Positions 1 to 13,254 of a stretch of DNA of 64,000 nt are shown here, one piece after another (the first letter of the stretch is position 1; every line of letters starts with the position of its first letter). A program made the translations under genes and the position numbers. The notes below the pieces were generated by a model. The model saw nothing but the letters and a program-made list of their open reading frames with translations, had not been told where the DNA came from and did not search any database. The stretch lies in the NCBI GenBank assembly GCA_965214975.1, contig OZ244055.1:1612001-1676000 (forward strand), read 5' to 3'. This DNA is from JAJEBT01 sp965214975. Lineage in GTDB: Bacteria > Pseudomonadota > Alphaproteobacteria > MPNO01 > UBA830.

Positions 1-981
1 CGGCCGCTTGTTGGCGCCGGTGATGGTGCGCCCCCGCCGGCCGTTGTCGAACAGCGCGTCCACCGCCTCCTGCAGCATGCGCTTCTCGTTGCGCACGATG
101 ATGTCGGGAGCGCGCAGGTCGATCAGCCGCTTGAGCCGGTTGTTGCGGTTGATCACCCGGCGGTACAGGTCGTTCAGGTCCGAGGTCGCGAAACGCCCCC
201 CGTCGAGCGGCACCAGCGGGCGGAGCTCCGGCGGGATCACCGGGATCACGTCCATGATCATCCACTGCGGGTCGGCCCCCGAGTCGATGAACGCCTCGAC
301 CAGCTTGAGCCGCTTGATGCACTTCTTGCGCTTGGCCTCGGACGTCGCCTCCTGCAGCTCGGTCCTGAGCCTCTCGCGCTCCGCCTCGAGATCGAGCTCG
401 GACAGCATCTTCTTCAGGGCCTCGGCGCCGATCATCGCCTCGAACGCGTCCTCGCCGTAGGCGCTCTGCTGCTCGACGAGGCTCTCCTCGGTCAGGAGCT
501 GGCCCCGCTCGAGCGGCGTCAGCCCCGGCTCGGTGACGATGTACTGCTCGAAATAGAGCACCCGCTCGGCGTCCTTGAGCGTCAGGTCGAGCAGCAGAGA
601 GATGCGGCTCGGCAGCGACTTGAGGAACCAGATGTGGGCCACCGGCGCGGCCAGCTCGATGTGGCCCATGCGCTCCCGGCGGACCTTGGACAGCGTCACC
701 TCGACGCCGCATTTCTCGCAGATGATGCCGCGGTACTTCATGCGCTTGTACTTGCCGCACAGGCACTCGTAGTCCTTCACCGGCCCGAAGATGCGGGCGC
801 AGAACAGCCCGTCGCGCTCCGGCTTGAAGGTCCGGTAGTTGATGGTCTCCGGCTTCTTGATCTCGCCGAAGGACCACGAGCGGACCTTCTCGGGGCTCGC
901 GATCGAGATGCGGATCCGGTCGAAGTCCTGGGCGGGGGCGCTCTGGACGCTGGGGCCGAACGGGTTCATCAGTTCGTTCAT
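1..981 (-). CDS. rpoC: DNA-directed RNA polymerase subunit beta' (N-terminal 327 residues, runs off left edge)
   Basis: This is the largest catalytic subunit of RNA polymerase, and only the first 327 codons lie in the window. The N-terminus (MNELMNPFGP) is followed by the clamp zinc site, with Cys73, Cys75, Cys88 and Cys91, and then by the conserved PQWMIMDVIPVIPPELRPL region. The frame is open to base 1, so the gene is cut by the window edge and is not broken. It starts 16 bp after the rpoB stop, as expected for the rpoBC operon, and is last in the operon as seen here. Identity is certain from family similarity. Confidence 0.98.
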   Translation of the reverse strand, partial: MNELMNPFGPSVQSAPAQDFDRIRISIASPEKVRSWSFGEIKKPETINYRTFKPERDGLFCARIFGPVKDYECLCGKYKRMKYRGIICEKCGVEVTLSKVRRERMGHIELAAPVAHIWFLKSLPSRISLLLDLTLKDAERVLYFEQYIVTEPGLTPLERGQLLTEESLVEQQSAYGEDAFEAMIGAEALKKMLSELDLEAERERLRTELQEATSEAKRKKCIKRLKLVEAFIDSGADPQWMIMDVIPVIPPELRPLVPLDGGRFATSDLNDLYRRVINRNNRLKRLIDLRAPDIIVRNEKRMLQEAVDALFDNGRRGRTITGANKRP

Positions 982-997
982 CAACCGTCTCCTGAAG

Positions 998-5263
<4,266 letters not shown>

Positions 5264-5289
5264 CGTGACCCCTGGCTGGTTCGGACTCC

Positions 5290-5342
5290 GGCGCCGCGGC
5301 GCCGGCGGGATTGCTGGCCGGGGCGCCGCCCGCGGGCGGCGC
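5290..5342 (-). terminator. Two strong GC palindromes between rplL and rpoB (probable attenuator or processing site)
   Basis: Positions 5323-5342 form a perfect 20-base palindrome (arm GCGCCGCCCG) and 5290-5303 a perfect 14-base one (arm GGCGCCG). Both lie in the leader between rplL and rpoB. Partial termination or RNA processing at this junction is known in E. coli and lowers rpoBC output relative to the ribosomal proteins. A similar role here is inferred from position and structure. There is no U-tract, so full termination is unlikely. Confidence 0.45.
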
Positions 5343-5357
5343 GCCGATCCGCGGGCG

Positions 5358-5732
5358 TCACTTGACCTCGACGGTCGCCCCCGCCTCTTCGAGCTTGGCC
5401 CTGATGGCCGCGGCCTCGTCCTTGCCCACGCCTTCCTTGACCGGCTTGGGCGCGCCCTCGACCAGGTCCTTGGCCTCCTTGAGCCCGAGGCCGGTGAGGG
5501 CGCGAACCTCCTTGATGACGTTGATCTTCTTCTCGCCGAACGAGGCCAGGATCACGTCGAACTCGTCCTTCTCCTCGACCGCCGCGGGCGCGGCCCCGCC
5601 GCCGTCGGCGGCCACCGCGACCGGCGCCGCCGCGGAGACGCCCCACTTCTCCTCGAGCATCTTCGAGAGCTCGGCCGCCTCCAGCACGGTCAGGTTCGAC
5701 AGGTCGTCAACGATCTGTTCCAGATTCGCCAT
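5358..5732 (-). CDS. rplL: 50S ribosomal protein L7/L12
   Basis: This 124-residue acidic stalk protein recruits GTPase factors to the ribosome. The N-terminal dimerisation segment (LEQIVDDLSNLTVLEAAEL) is followed by an Ala/Pro/Gly-rich hinge (about residues 35-52) and the C-terminal globular domain with KINVIKEVRALTGLGLKEAK and the terminal EEAGATVEVK. Length and order are those of a complete L12. It lies 60 bp after rplJ in the ribosomal-RNA polymerase operon, the usual place, and is expected to be made in excess of L10. Confidence 0.98.
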   Translation of the reverse strand: MANLEQIVDDLSNLTVLEAAELSKMLEEKWGVSAAAPVAVAADGGGAAPAAVEEKDEFDVILASFGEKKINVIKEVRALTGLGLKEAKDLVEGAPKPVKEGVGKDEAAAIRAKLEEAGATVEVK

Positions 5733-5792
5733 TTCTCCAGTTCTCCCGTTTCAACGTCTTGATGGTGTCCGCCGCCGCGCCGGTCCGGGCGT

Positions 5793-6311
5793 TCAGCCCG
5801 CCCCGTCCCCGGCGGCGCGCGCGCCGAGCGCGCGGGCGACCTGCCCTCCGGGCGCCTGCAGGCAGGCCGCGACGCGCCCCGCGGGCGCCCGCAGCAGGCC
5901 GGCCAGCCGTCCCCTGAGCTCGTCGAGCGGCGGCACCGAGGCGAGCACGCCGATGGCCGCCGCGTCGACCTCCCTCTCGTCGAGGCAGCCGCCGAGAACC
6001 CGCAGCCCCTCGTGCTCCCTGGCGTAGTCGACGACCACGCGCGCCGCCGCCACCGGATCCTCGGAGTAGGCGATCGCCGTCGGCCCCGCGAAGAGGCCCG
6101 CGAGCGCCGCGAGGCCGGTGCCCTCGAGCGCGAGGCGGACCAGGCTGTTCTTGGCCACCCGGAAGTTCGCGCCGGCCTCGCGCATCCGGCGCCGCAGGCG
6201 CGTCGAATCGGCGACCGACAGCCCGCTCTGGCTGACCACGACCACCAGCGTCGCGCCCGACAGCATCTCGCGCAGCGAGGCGACGGCCTCCCGTTTCTGG
6301 TTCCGGTTCAC
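5793..6311 (-). CDS. rplJ: 50S ribosomal protein L10
   Basis: L10 anchors the L7/L12 stalk on 23S rRNA. The protein has 172 residues, close to the usual 165-175, and begins at a GTG codon (MNRNQKREAV after initiation). The conserved segment FRVAKNSLVRLALEGTGLAAL lies near residues 51-71. The C-terminal helix, which binds L12 dimers, is Ala/Arg/Gly-rich. The operon is classically autoregulated by the L10-L12 complex binding the leader just upstream, and that leader here contains a perfect 20-base palindrome. Confidence 0.97.
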   Translation of the reverse strand: MNRNQKREAVASLREMLSGATLVVVVSQSGLSVADSTRLRRRMREAGANFRVAKNSLVRLALEGTGLAALAGLFAGPTAIAYSEDPVAAARVVVDYAREHEGLRVLGGCLDEREVDAAAIGVLASVPPLDELRGRLAGLLRAPAGRVAACLQAPGGQVARALGARAAGDGAG

Positions 6312-6332
6312 CGCACCGTCTCCGTCCGTTCC

Positions 6333-6352
6333 GGAACGCGGCGCCGCGTTCC
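6333..6352 (-). promoter_or_regulatory. Perfect palindrome in the rplA-rplJ interval (candidate L10 leader hairpin)
   Basis: A perfect 20-base inverted repeat (arm GGAACGCGGC) sits 21 bp before the rplJ start in the 76-bp gap. In many bacteria this leader binds L10(L12)4 and mediates translational autoregulation. Position and structure fit, but the typical kink-turn was not identified by eye, so the assignment is tentative. Confidence 0.4.
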
Positions 6353-6387
6353 CGTTTCCGCGGCCCGCGCCGCGCCCGCCCGCAAGG

Positions 6388-7101
6388 TCACCGCTCCTGC
6401 GTCGCCCGCGCCAGCACCGGCCCGACCTCGAGGCGGACGCCGGGGCCCATGGTCGACGACAGCGCCATCCTGCGGATGAAGGTTCCCTTGGCGCCGCTCG
6501 GCCTGGCCTTGCTGACGGCTCCGACGAGCGCGCAGACGTTGTCCGCCAGATCCTCCGCCGGAAAGCTCGCCTTGCCGACGCCGGCGTGGACGATGCCGTT
6601 CTTCTCGACCCGGAACTCGATCTGCCCGCCCTTGGCGTCGCGCACCGCCTGGCCGACGTCCTGCGTCACCGTGCCAAGCTTCGGGTTGGGCATCAGCCCG
6701 CGCGGGCCCAGCACCTTTCCGAGCCTGCCGACCACCGCCATCATGTCCGGGGTCGCGATGCAGCGCTCGAAGTCGATGCTCCCGCCGCCGACCGTTTCCG
6801 CGAGATCCTCCGCGCCCACCACGTCGGCCCCGGCCGCGCGCGCCTCGTCGGCCCTGTCGCCGCGCGCGAAGACGGCGACCCGGAGGTTCTTGCCGGTTCC
6901 CCTGGGGAGCGAGACCACCCCGCGGACCATCTGGTCGGCGTGGCGCGGGTCGACTCCGAGATTGATCGACAGCTCGACCGTCTCGTCGAATTTCGCCGTC
7001 GCGTGCTCCTTGACCAGCGACACCGCCTCGTCGAGAGGCCGCGACCGGTTGCGGTCGACCGCGGCGCCGATCCCCGTCCTGCGCCTTCCCCTGCCGGCCA
7101 T
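6388..7101 (-). CDS. rplA: 50S ribosomal protein L1
   Basis: L1 forms the mobile stalk near the ribosomal E site and can repress its own operon in other bacteria. The protein has 237 residues, against 234 in E. coli. The family signature is present in DMMAVVGRLGKVLGPRGLMPNPKLGTV (about residues 112-138), with GQIEFRVEKNGIVHAGVGK after it. The ATG start at 7101 lies 4 bp after the rplK stop, so the two are translated from one message. Confidence 0.98.
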   Translation of the reverse strand: MAGRGRRRTGIGAAVDRNRSRPLDEAVSLVKEHATAKFDETVELSINLGVDPRHADQMVRGVVSLPRGTGKNLRVAVFARGDRADEARAAGADVVGAEDLAETVGGGSIDFERCIATPDMMAVVGRLGKVLGPRGLMPNPKLGTVTQDVGQAVRDAKGGQIEFRVEKNGIVHAGVGKASFPAEDLADNVCALVGAVSKARPSGAKGTFIRRMALSSTMGPGVRLEVGPVLARATQER

Positions 7102-7105
7102 CGCC

Positions 7106-7534
7106 CTACTCCTTCACCTGGATGCCCATCGACCGCGCCGAGCCCGAGAGGATGCGCACCGCCGCGTCGACGTCGTTGGCGTTGAGATCCGCCATCTTCT
7201 GCTCGGCGATCTCCCTGAGCTGGGCCACCGTCACCGCGCCGGCGACCTGGGCGCCCGGCTCCCCGGCGCCCTTGGCGACGCGCGCCGCCTTCTTGATGAA
7301 GTGCGACGCCGGCGGCGTCCTGGTCTCGAACGTGAACGACTTGTCCGCGAACACCGTGATCACGGTCGGCGTCGGGACTCCGGGCTCCTGGTTCTGGGTG
7401 TGGGCGTTGAAGGCCTTGCAGAACTCCATGATGTTGAGTCCGGCCTGGCCGAGCGCCGGGCCGATCGGCGGCGACGGGTTGGCCTGCCCCGCAGGCACCT
7501 GCAGCTTGAGATAGCCCTCGATTCTCTTCGCCAT
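7106..7534 (-). CDS. rplK: 50S ribosomal protein L11
   Basis: L11 binds the GTPase-associated region of 23S rRNA and is needed for RelA activation. The 142-residue length is standard. The N-terminal domain carries LQVPAGQANPSPPIGPALGQ and GLNIMEFCKAFNA, and the C-terminal RNA-binding domain has AVRILSGSARSMGI. Start ATG 7534 lies 12 bp after nusG. The order nusG-rplK-rplA-rplJ-rplL is the conserved bacterial one. Confidence 0.98.
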   Translation of the reverse strand: MAKRIEGYLKLQVPAGQANPSPPIGPALGQAGLNIMEFCKAFNAHTQNQEPGVPTPTVITVFADKSFTFETRTPPASHFIKKAARVAKGAGEPGAQVAGAVTVAQLREIAEQKMADLNANDVDAAVRILSGSARSMGIQVKE

Positions 7535-7546
7535 CGCTCCCGCGCC

Positions 7547-8077
7547 TCAGAGTTTCTCGACCTGTCCGTACTCGAGCTCGACCGGCGTCGGCCGCCCGAA
7601 GATCAGGACCGCGACCTTGAGGCGCGCGCGCTCCTCGTCGACGTCCTCGACGTGGCCGTTGAACGAGGTGAACGGGCCGTCGGCGACGCGCACCTGCTCG
7701 CCGATGTCGAAGGTGATCGAGGGCTTCGGCCGCTCGATGCCCTCGCGCACCTGGTTGACGATGTTCTGCACCTCGGCCTCGGACATCGGGCTCGGGCGGT
7801 TGTTGGCGCCGACGAACCCGGAGACCTTCGGGGTGTCGTTGATCAGGTGCCAGGCCTTGTCCGTCATCTCCATCCGGACCAGCACGTAGCCCGGGAAGAT
7901 CTTGCGCTCGGAGCGCACCTTGGCGCCGCGGCGGATCTGGACCACCTCCTCCATCGGCACCATGACCTCCTCGATGACGTCGTCGAGCCCGCGCTGGCGC
8001 GCCTGCTCGCGGATCGAATCCGCCACCTTGCCCTCGAAGCCCGAATAGGCCTGCACCACGTACCAGCGCGCGTTCAC
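7547..8077 (-). CDS. nusG: Transcription termination/antitermination protein NusG
   Basis: NusG binds the RNA polymerase clamp, links it to Rho or to ribosomal protein S10, and modulates pausing. The 176-residue protein has the NGN domain (WYVVQAYSGFEGKVADSI at the N-terminus; RKIFPGYVLVRMEM near residue 60) and a C-terminal KOW domain (IGEQVRVADGPFTSFNGHVE, about residues 124-143). The start is GTG at 8077 and overlaps the secE stop by 4 nt (GTGA), so translation is probably coupled. Confidence 0.98.
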   Translation of the reverse strand: MNARWYVVQAYSGFEGKVADSIREQARQRGLDDVIEEVMVPMEEVVQIRRGAKVRSERKIFPGYVLVRMEMTDKAWHLINDTPKVSGFVGANNRPSPMSEAEVQNIVNQVREGIERPKPSITFDIGEQVRVADGPFTSFNGHVEDVDEERARLKVAVLIFGRPTPVELEYGQVEKL

Positions 8078-8277
8078 GCCGCGCCCCCCAGCCCGAGGAT
8101 CGCCTTGACGCCGACGGACAGCACCTGGTCGACCCCGAGGAAGAACAGGGCCGCGATGGTGACGAAGATGAAGACCATCACCGTCGTCACCGCCGTCTCG
8201 CGCCGCGTCGGCCAGGTGACCTTCGACACCTCGCGCCGGACCTGCTGGACGAACTCGCCGGGATTGGTTCTCGCCAT
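8074..8277 (-). CDS. secE: Preprotein translocase subunit SecE
   Basis: SecE stabilises SecY in the protein-conducting channel. The short form (67 residues) is usual outside enterics: an amphipathic segment EFVQQVRREVSKVTWPTRRE is followed by a single membrane span (about residues 30-50). ATG 8277 was chosen because the longer in-frame reading up to 8364 would enter the tRNA-Trp gene. The ATG lies just after a strong leader hairpin. Confidence 0.96.
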   Translation of the reverse strand: MARTNPGEFVQQVRREVSKVTWPTRRETAVTTVMVFIFVTIAALFFLGVDQVLSVGVKAILGLGGAA

Positions 8278-8295
8278 GGGTATCCAGTGCCTTTC

Positions 8296-8313
8296 CCGGC
8301 GCTGCTGCGCCGG
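8296..8313 (-). promoter_or_regulatory. Leader hairpin between tRNA-Trp and secE
   Basis: A 7-bp perfect stem (arm CCGGCGC, 4-base loop AGCA on the minus strand) lies between the mature 3' end of tRNA-Trp and secE. It may mark the processing boundary between tRNA and mRNA or protect the processed secE-nusG message. No U-run follows, so it is not a standard terminator. Confidence 0.35.
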
Positions 8314-8334
8314 CTTCCGTCGGTGGGCCCGAAA

Positions 8335-8410
8335 TGGCAGGAGTGGAGGGATTCGAACCCCCAACCCCCGGTTTTGGAGACCGGTGCTCTGCCAGTTGAG
8401 CTACACTCCT
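8335..8410 (-). tRNA. tRNA-Trp (anticodon CCA)
   Basis: A full 76-nt cloverleaf can be folded: acceptor AGGAGTG pairs with CACTCCT, D arm GCTCAACTGGCAGAGC, anticodon stem CCGGT/ACCGG around loop CTCCAAA, T arm GGGGGTTCGAATCCCTC. The discriminator is G and the 3' CCA is encoded. The position between tuf and secE is the standard one for this operon. Confidence 0.97.
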
Positions 8411-8419
8411 GCGGCCGTC

Positions 8420-9610
<1,191 letters not shown>

Positions 9611-9616
9611 CCTCAG

Positions 9617-9643
9617 TGTTCCCCGGTGTTCCCGTCTGTTCCC
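9617..9643 (-). repeat. Three exact copies of a 7-mer at 10-nt spacing in the tuf leader
   Basis: TGTTCCC occurs at 9617, 9627 and 9637 (GGGAACA in the tuf mRNA), exactly one helical turn apart, immediately before the tuf start. The nearest purine run, GAGG, abuts the ATG, so these GGGAACA units may provide ribosome or RNA-binding contacts. The function is unknown. Confidence 0.6.
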
Positions 9644-9678
9644 CCGGCGGCGCGGCGGCGCCGCCCGTCGGGGCTGGT

Positions 9679-9752
9679 TGGAGCGGGTGAAGGGAATCGA
9701 ACCCTCGTCGTAAGCTTGGAAGGCTTCTGCTCTGCCATTGAGCTACACCCGC
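9679..9752 (-). tRNA. tRNA-Gly (anticodon TCC)
   Basis: A 74-nt tRNA with acceptor GCGGGTG/CACCCGC, D arm GCTCAATGGCAGAGC, anticodon loop CTTCCAA and T arm GAGGGTTCGATTCCCTT, ending in encoded TCCA. It sits between tRNA-Tyr and tuf and is presumably cut from the tuf transcript. Confidence 0.97.
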
Positions 9753-9837
9753 CCCGGAGCTTTCCCGCAGTCGTCGTTCCCGTCGCCGGTCGCGCCGGGC
9801 CGTGCCGGCCATGCTGCCGAACGGCGGCGACATCCGG

Positions 9838-9922
9838 TGGTGGAGGGAGTTGGATTCGAACCAACGTAGGCTGAGCCAACGGGTTTACAGCCCGTCCCCT
9901 TTAACCACTCGGGCATCCCTCC
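9838..9922 (-). tRNA. tRNA-Tyr (anticodon GTA)
   Basis: An 85-nt class II tRNA with acceptor GGAGGGA/TCCCTCC, anticodon loop CTGTAAA, a long variable arm and T arm TTGGTTCGAATCCAA, with encoded ACCA. It is the first gene of the transcript that continues through tRNA-Gly, tuf and the ribosomal protein genes. Confidence 0.97.
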
Positions 9923-9951
9923 GGATCGGTGATCGCGCGTCAGAACCCGCG

Positions 9952-9979
9952 ATGATAGCAGACCCCCGGCCCCCGTCAA
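9952..9979 (-). promoter_or_regulatory. Sigma-70-type promoter of the tRNA-Tyr/tRNA-Gly/tuf operon
   Basis: On the minus strand TTGACG (9979-9974) and TATCAT (9957-9952) are 16 bp apart, and predicted transcription begins about 20 bp before tRNA-Tyr. Both boxes match 5 of 6 consensus bases, and the AT-rich -10 stands out in very GC-rich DNA. It is the only convincing promoter upstream of the tuf-rpoBC block. Confidence 0.75.
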
Positions 9980-10066
9980 GCGGAAACGCGCGCAACCCTT
10001 TCCCGCGAGCCGCAGGCGGTCGGTTTGTCCATCCCGGAGCGCCAGTGTATGCTGGCCCCTCCCGCG

Positions 10067-10873
10067 ATGCAATACCCGATTTCCGGCTCCGTGAAAACCC
10101 CCGGTCCGCGGCGGCGCCCCCGGCCCGCGGCCCGGCCCTCCGCGTACTGGATCTACGGCCGCCACGCGGCCGCCGCGGCGCTCGCGAACCCCGGGCGCCG
10201 CATCCGCCGCGTCCTCGCCTCCGCCGGCGCCCCGCCGGGCGTCCGCGCCGAGACCGCGGCCGCGTCCGAGATCGCCGCCCTGCTCCCGCCCGGCGCGGTC
10301 CACCAGGGTCTCGCCGCGCTCGCCGAGCCGCTCGGCCCCGCGCCGCTCGGCCCCGCGCTCGCCGCCCCGCCCGGCCCCGCCGTCGCGGTCGCGCTCGACC
10401 GCGTCTCCGACCCCCGCAATCTCGGCGCCGTGCTGCGTTCCGCCGCCGGCTTCGGCGCCGCCGCCGTGATCGTCCCCGGCCGGCGCGCGCCGCCGGAGAG
10501 CGGCGCGCTCGCCAAGGCCGCCTCCGGCGCCCTCGAGAGGGTTCCCGTGGCGCGGCCCGCCAACCTCGTCCGCGCGCTCGCGGCGGCGCGCCGCGCCGGC
10601 TTCTGGACGGTCGGCCTCGACGCGGCGGCGCCGGAGGCGCTCGGCGAGGCCGCGCTCCCCGAGCGCTGCCTGCTCGTCCTCGGCGCCGAGGGGCGGGGCC
10701 TCCGGCGGCTGACGCGGGAGGCCTGCGACCTCATGGTCCGCATTCCCGTCGACGCCGCGACGGAGAGCCTGAACGTCTCGGCGTGCGCGGCGGTGGCCCT
10801 CTACGAATGGGCCCGCCGGACGGCTATCATGGCGCCGACCGGCCGCGAGGCCGCACCGAGGAGCCGCGAGTGA
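10067..10873 (+). CDS. rlmB: 23S rRNA 2'-O-ribose methyltransferase, TrmH/SpoU family
   Basis: This SAM-dependent SPOUT enzyme probably makes Gm2251 in 23S rRNA. After a basic N-terminus comes the L30e-like RNA-binding domain (YWIYGRHAAAAAL, from about residue 26). The SPOUT domain has motif 1 NLGAVLRSAAGFGA (about residues 124-137), motif 2 LVLGAEGRGL and motif 3 ATESLNVSACAAVALYEWAR, which form the knot that binds SAM. ATG 10067 is taken as start (268 residues); an upstream TTG at 10025 would add 14 residues. It is divergent from the tRNA operon, as in many alphaproteobacteria. The last codons overlap the next gene by 4 nt. Confidence 0.9.
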   Translation: MQYPISGSVKTPGPRRRPRPAARPSAYWIYGRHAAAAALANPGRRIRRVLASAGAPPGVRAETAAASEIAALLPPGAVHQGLAALAEPLGPAPLGPALAAPPGPAVAVALDRVSDPRNLGAVLRSAAGFGAAAVIVPGRRAPPESGALAKAASGALERVPVARPANLVRALAAARRAGFWTVGLDAAAPEALGEAALPERCLLVLGAEGRGLRRLTREACDLMVRIPVDAATESLNVSACAAVALYEWARRTAIMAPTGREAAPRSRE

Positions 10874-13224
10874 CCGCCACCCCCGCGCCCGTCGCCGGCC
10901 CGTTCGGCCGGCCCGTGCGGCGCCTCGAGGATCCGGCGCTGCTCGCCGGCCGCGCCCGGTTCGCCGACGACATCCGCTTCCCGGGCATGCTCCACGCCGT
11001 CTTCGTGCGGAGCCCGTTCGCGCATGCCCGCATCGACGGCATCGACGCCGCCGCGGCGCGGAGCCTCCCGGGCGTGCGCGCGGTGCTGACGATGGAGGAT
11101 CTCGCCGGCCGCCTGTCTTCCCGCGTCCTCGCCGTCGCCATGCCGGGACGCGAGTACCGCCAGACCCGGGACCGCCCGATCCTCGCCGATTCCGAGGTCT
11201 GCCACGTCGGCGAGCCGGTCGCCGCGGTGATCGCCGAGAGCCGCTACGTCGCCGAGGACGCGGCGGCGCTCGTGAACGTCGGCTTCTCCCCGCTGCCGGT
11301 GGCGGCGGATCTCGAGACCGCCGCCCGGCCCGGCGCCGCGACCGCGCACCGGGGCGCGCCCGACAACGTCGTCGCCGCGTTCGTCATGGAGTACGGCGAC
11401 GCCGGAGCCGCGTGCGCGGCGGCGGCGCGCACCGTCTCCGGGCGCTTCGACGTGCACAAGGGTCTCGGCATGGCGCTCGAGGGACGCGGCGTGGTGGCGC
11501 GCCACGACCCGCTCGAGGACGTGCTGACGGTGTGGCTCGGCACCCAGATGCCGCACACGGCCCATCGCGCGCTCGTCGGGCTGCTGGGCCGCAGCGAGAC
11601 CGGCACCCGGGTGGTCACGCCCGACATCGGGGGCGGCTTCGGGCCGAAGCTGGTGCTCTACCCGGAGGAGGTGGTCGCGGCGGCGGCGGCGCTGGCGCTC
11701 GGCGCGCCGGTCAAGTGGATCGAGGACCGCGCCGAGCATTTCACGGCCACGACCCAGGAGCGCGACCAGATCTGGGACATGGAGCTCGCCGTCGACGCCG
11801 ACGGCCGGATCCTCGGCGTGCGCGGCTCCCTGCTCCACGACCACGGCGCCTACACGGCGCGCGGCGTCAACGTCGCGCAGAACGCCGCCAGCATCGTTCC
11901 GGGCCCCTACGAGGTGCCCTCCTACCGCCTCGACGTGAAGCTGGTGATGACCAACCGGCCCCCGGTGACGCCGGTGCGGGGCGCCGGCTACCCGCAGGGC
12001 TGCTTCGTGATGGAGAGGCTCATGGACCGGGCGGCCGCGGCGCTCGGCATCGGCCGCGACGAGATCCGCCGCCGCAACCTGATCCGGCCCGGGGACATGC
12101 CCTACGTGCGGCCGCTCGCGAGCCGCGCCGACCCGTCGGTCACGATCGACGAGGCGGATTTCCCGAAATGCCTCGAGACCGCCCTCGGCGCCGCGGGGTG
12201 GGCGGGGTTTCCGGAGCGGCGGGCGGCCGCGGCGGCGGAGGGCAGGAGGACGGGAATCGGGCTCGCGGTCTATCTCAAGGGCTCGGGCCGCGGCCCGTTC
12301 GAGACCGCGGCCGTGCGCGTCGGTCCGTCGGGCCGGGTCAGCGTCGCCTCCGGCGTCGCCGACATCGGCCAGGGCACGCGCACCATGCTCGCCCAGATCG
12401 TCGCCGGCGCGCTCGGCGTCGCGATGTCCGACATCGACGTCGCCATCGGCGACACCGCGCGCATTCCCCACGGCATGGGCGCGGCGTCGAGCCGCCAGGC
12501 GGTGACCGCGGGCTCCTCGGCGCGCGCCGCCGCGGCCGAGGTCCGCGCCAAGGCGCTCCGCGTCGCCTCGGGCCTGCTCGAGGCGGACGCGGAGGATCTC
12601 GAGATCGCCGGCGGACGGGTCCGCGTCGCCGGCGTTCCGGGCCTGGAGGTCGGGCTCGGCGAGATCGCCGCGAGGCTGGCCGGCGCCGCCACCGGCTTCG
12701 CGCTTCCCGGGGGCGAGAGCCCCGGTCTCGAGGCCCAGGCCTCGGTGCCGATCGCCGGGCTCGCGTTCTCCAACGGCGCGCACGTCGCCGAGGTCGAGGT
12801 CGACGCCGGCACCGGCGCGGTCCGGATTCTCCGCTACGTCGTCGCCCACGACTGCGGGGTGATGGTCAACCCGCTGGTCGTGGACGGCCAGGTCGCCGGA
12901 GGCGCCGCCCACGGCATCGGCTTCGCGCTCTACGAGAGGATGCTCTGGGACGGCGACGGCCAGCCCCAGTCCACCAATCTCGCGGAGTACCTCGTGCCCG
13001 GCCCCCTCGAGGTGCCGGAGATCGCGATCGAGCACGTCGTGGTCCCGTCCTCGCAGAATCCGCTGGGGGTCAAGGGCGTCGGCGAGAGCGGCCTCGTTCC
13101 GGTCCCGGCCGCCGTCGCCTCGGCGGTCGAGGACGCCCTGTCGGACCGCGGCGCCAGCGTCTCGGCGGTTCCGCTGCTGCCGGCGGACGTTCTCCGCTTG
13201 ATCGGCGAGGGCGGCCCCGGATAG
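10870..13224 (+). CDS. Xanthine dehydrogenase-family molybdopterin-binding (large) subunit
   Basis: This catalytic subunit of a molybdenum hydroxylase inserts water-derived oxygen into an aldehyde or N-heterocycle. It has 784 residues from GTG 10870, which overlaps the rlmB stop (GTGA). Family features include FGRPVRRLEDPALLAGRARFADDI at the N-terminus, TPDIGGGFGPKL for the first Mo-cofactor domain, VRGAGYPQG, and near the C-terminus GVKGVGESGLVPVPAA, whose Glu in GVGE is the expected catalytic base. No FAD-binding or [2Fe-2S] subunit is adjacent, so partners must be encoded elsewhere. It is closest in character to CoxL/aldehyde-oxidase-like proteins, and the substrate is unknown. The DapA-like gene follows after 30 bp. 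Confidence 0.88.
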   Translation: MTATPAPVAGPFGRPVRRLEDPALLAGRARFADDIRFPGMLHAVFVRSPFAHARIDGIDAAAARSLPGVRAVLTMEDLAGRLSSRVLAVAMPGREYRQTRDRPILADSEVCHVGEPVAAVIAESRYVAEDAAALVNVGFSPLPVAADLETAARPGAATAHRGAPDNVVAAFVMEYGDAGAACAAAARTVSGRFDVHKGLGMALEGRGVVARHDPLEDVLTVWLGTQMPHTAHRALVGLLGRSETGTRVVTPDIGGGFGPKLVLYPEEVVAAAAALALGAPVKWIEDRAEHFTATTQERDQIWDMELAVDADGRILGVRGSLLHDHGAYTARGVNVAQNAASIVPGPYEVPSYRLDVKLVMTNRPPVTPVRGAGYPQGCFVMERLMDRAAAALGIGRDEIRRRNLIRPGDMPYVRPLASRADPSVTIDEADFPKCLETALGAAGWAGFPERRAAAAAEGRRTGIGLAVYLKGSGRGPFETAAVRVGPSGRVSVASGVADIGQGTRTMLAQIVAGALGVAMSDIDVAIGDTARIPHGMGAASSRQAVTAGSSARAAAAEVRAKALRVASGLLEADAEDLEIAGGRVRVAGVPGLEVGLGEIAARLAGAATGFALPGGESPGLEAQASVPIAGLAFSNGAHVAEVEVDAGTGAVRILRYVVAHDCGVMVNPLVVDGQVAGGAAHGIGFALYERMLWDGDGQPQSTNLAEYLVPGPLEVPEIAIEHVVVPSSQNPLGVKGVGESGLVPVPAAVASAVEDALSDRGASVSAVPLLPADVLRLIGEGGPG

Positions 13225-13254
13225 ACTCCGGGAACGCAGCGGGAGCTTCGCGCC

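Noticed and set aside
8278..8364. Longer N-terminus for SecE
   Set aside because: The extension would overlap the tRNA-Trp gene and a leader hairpin and has no family similarity.
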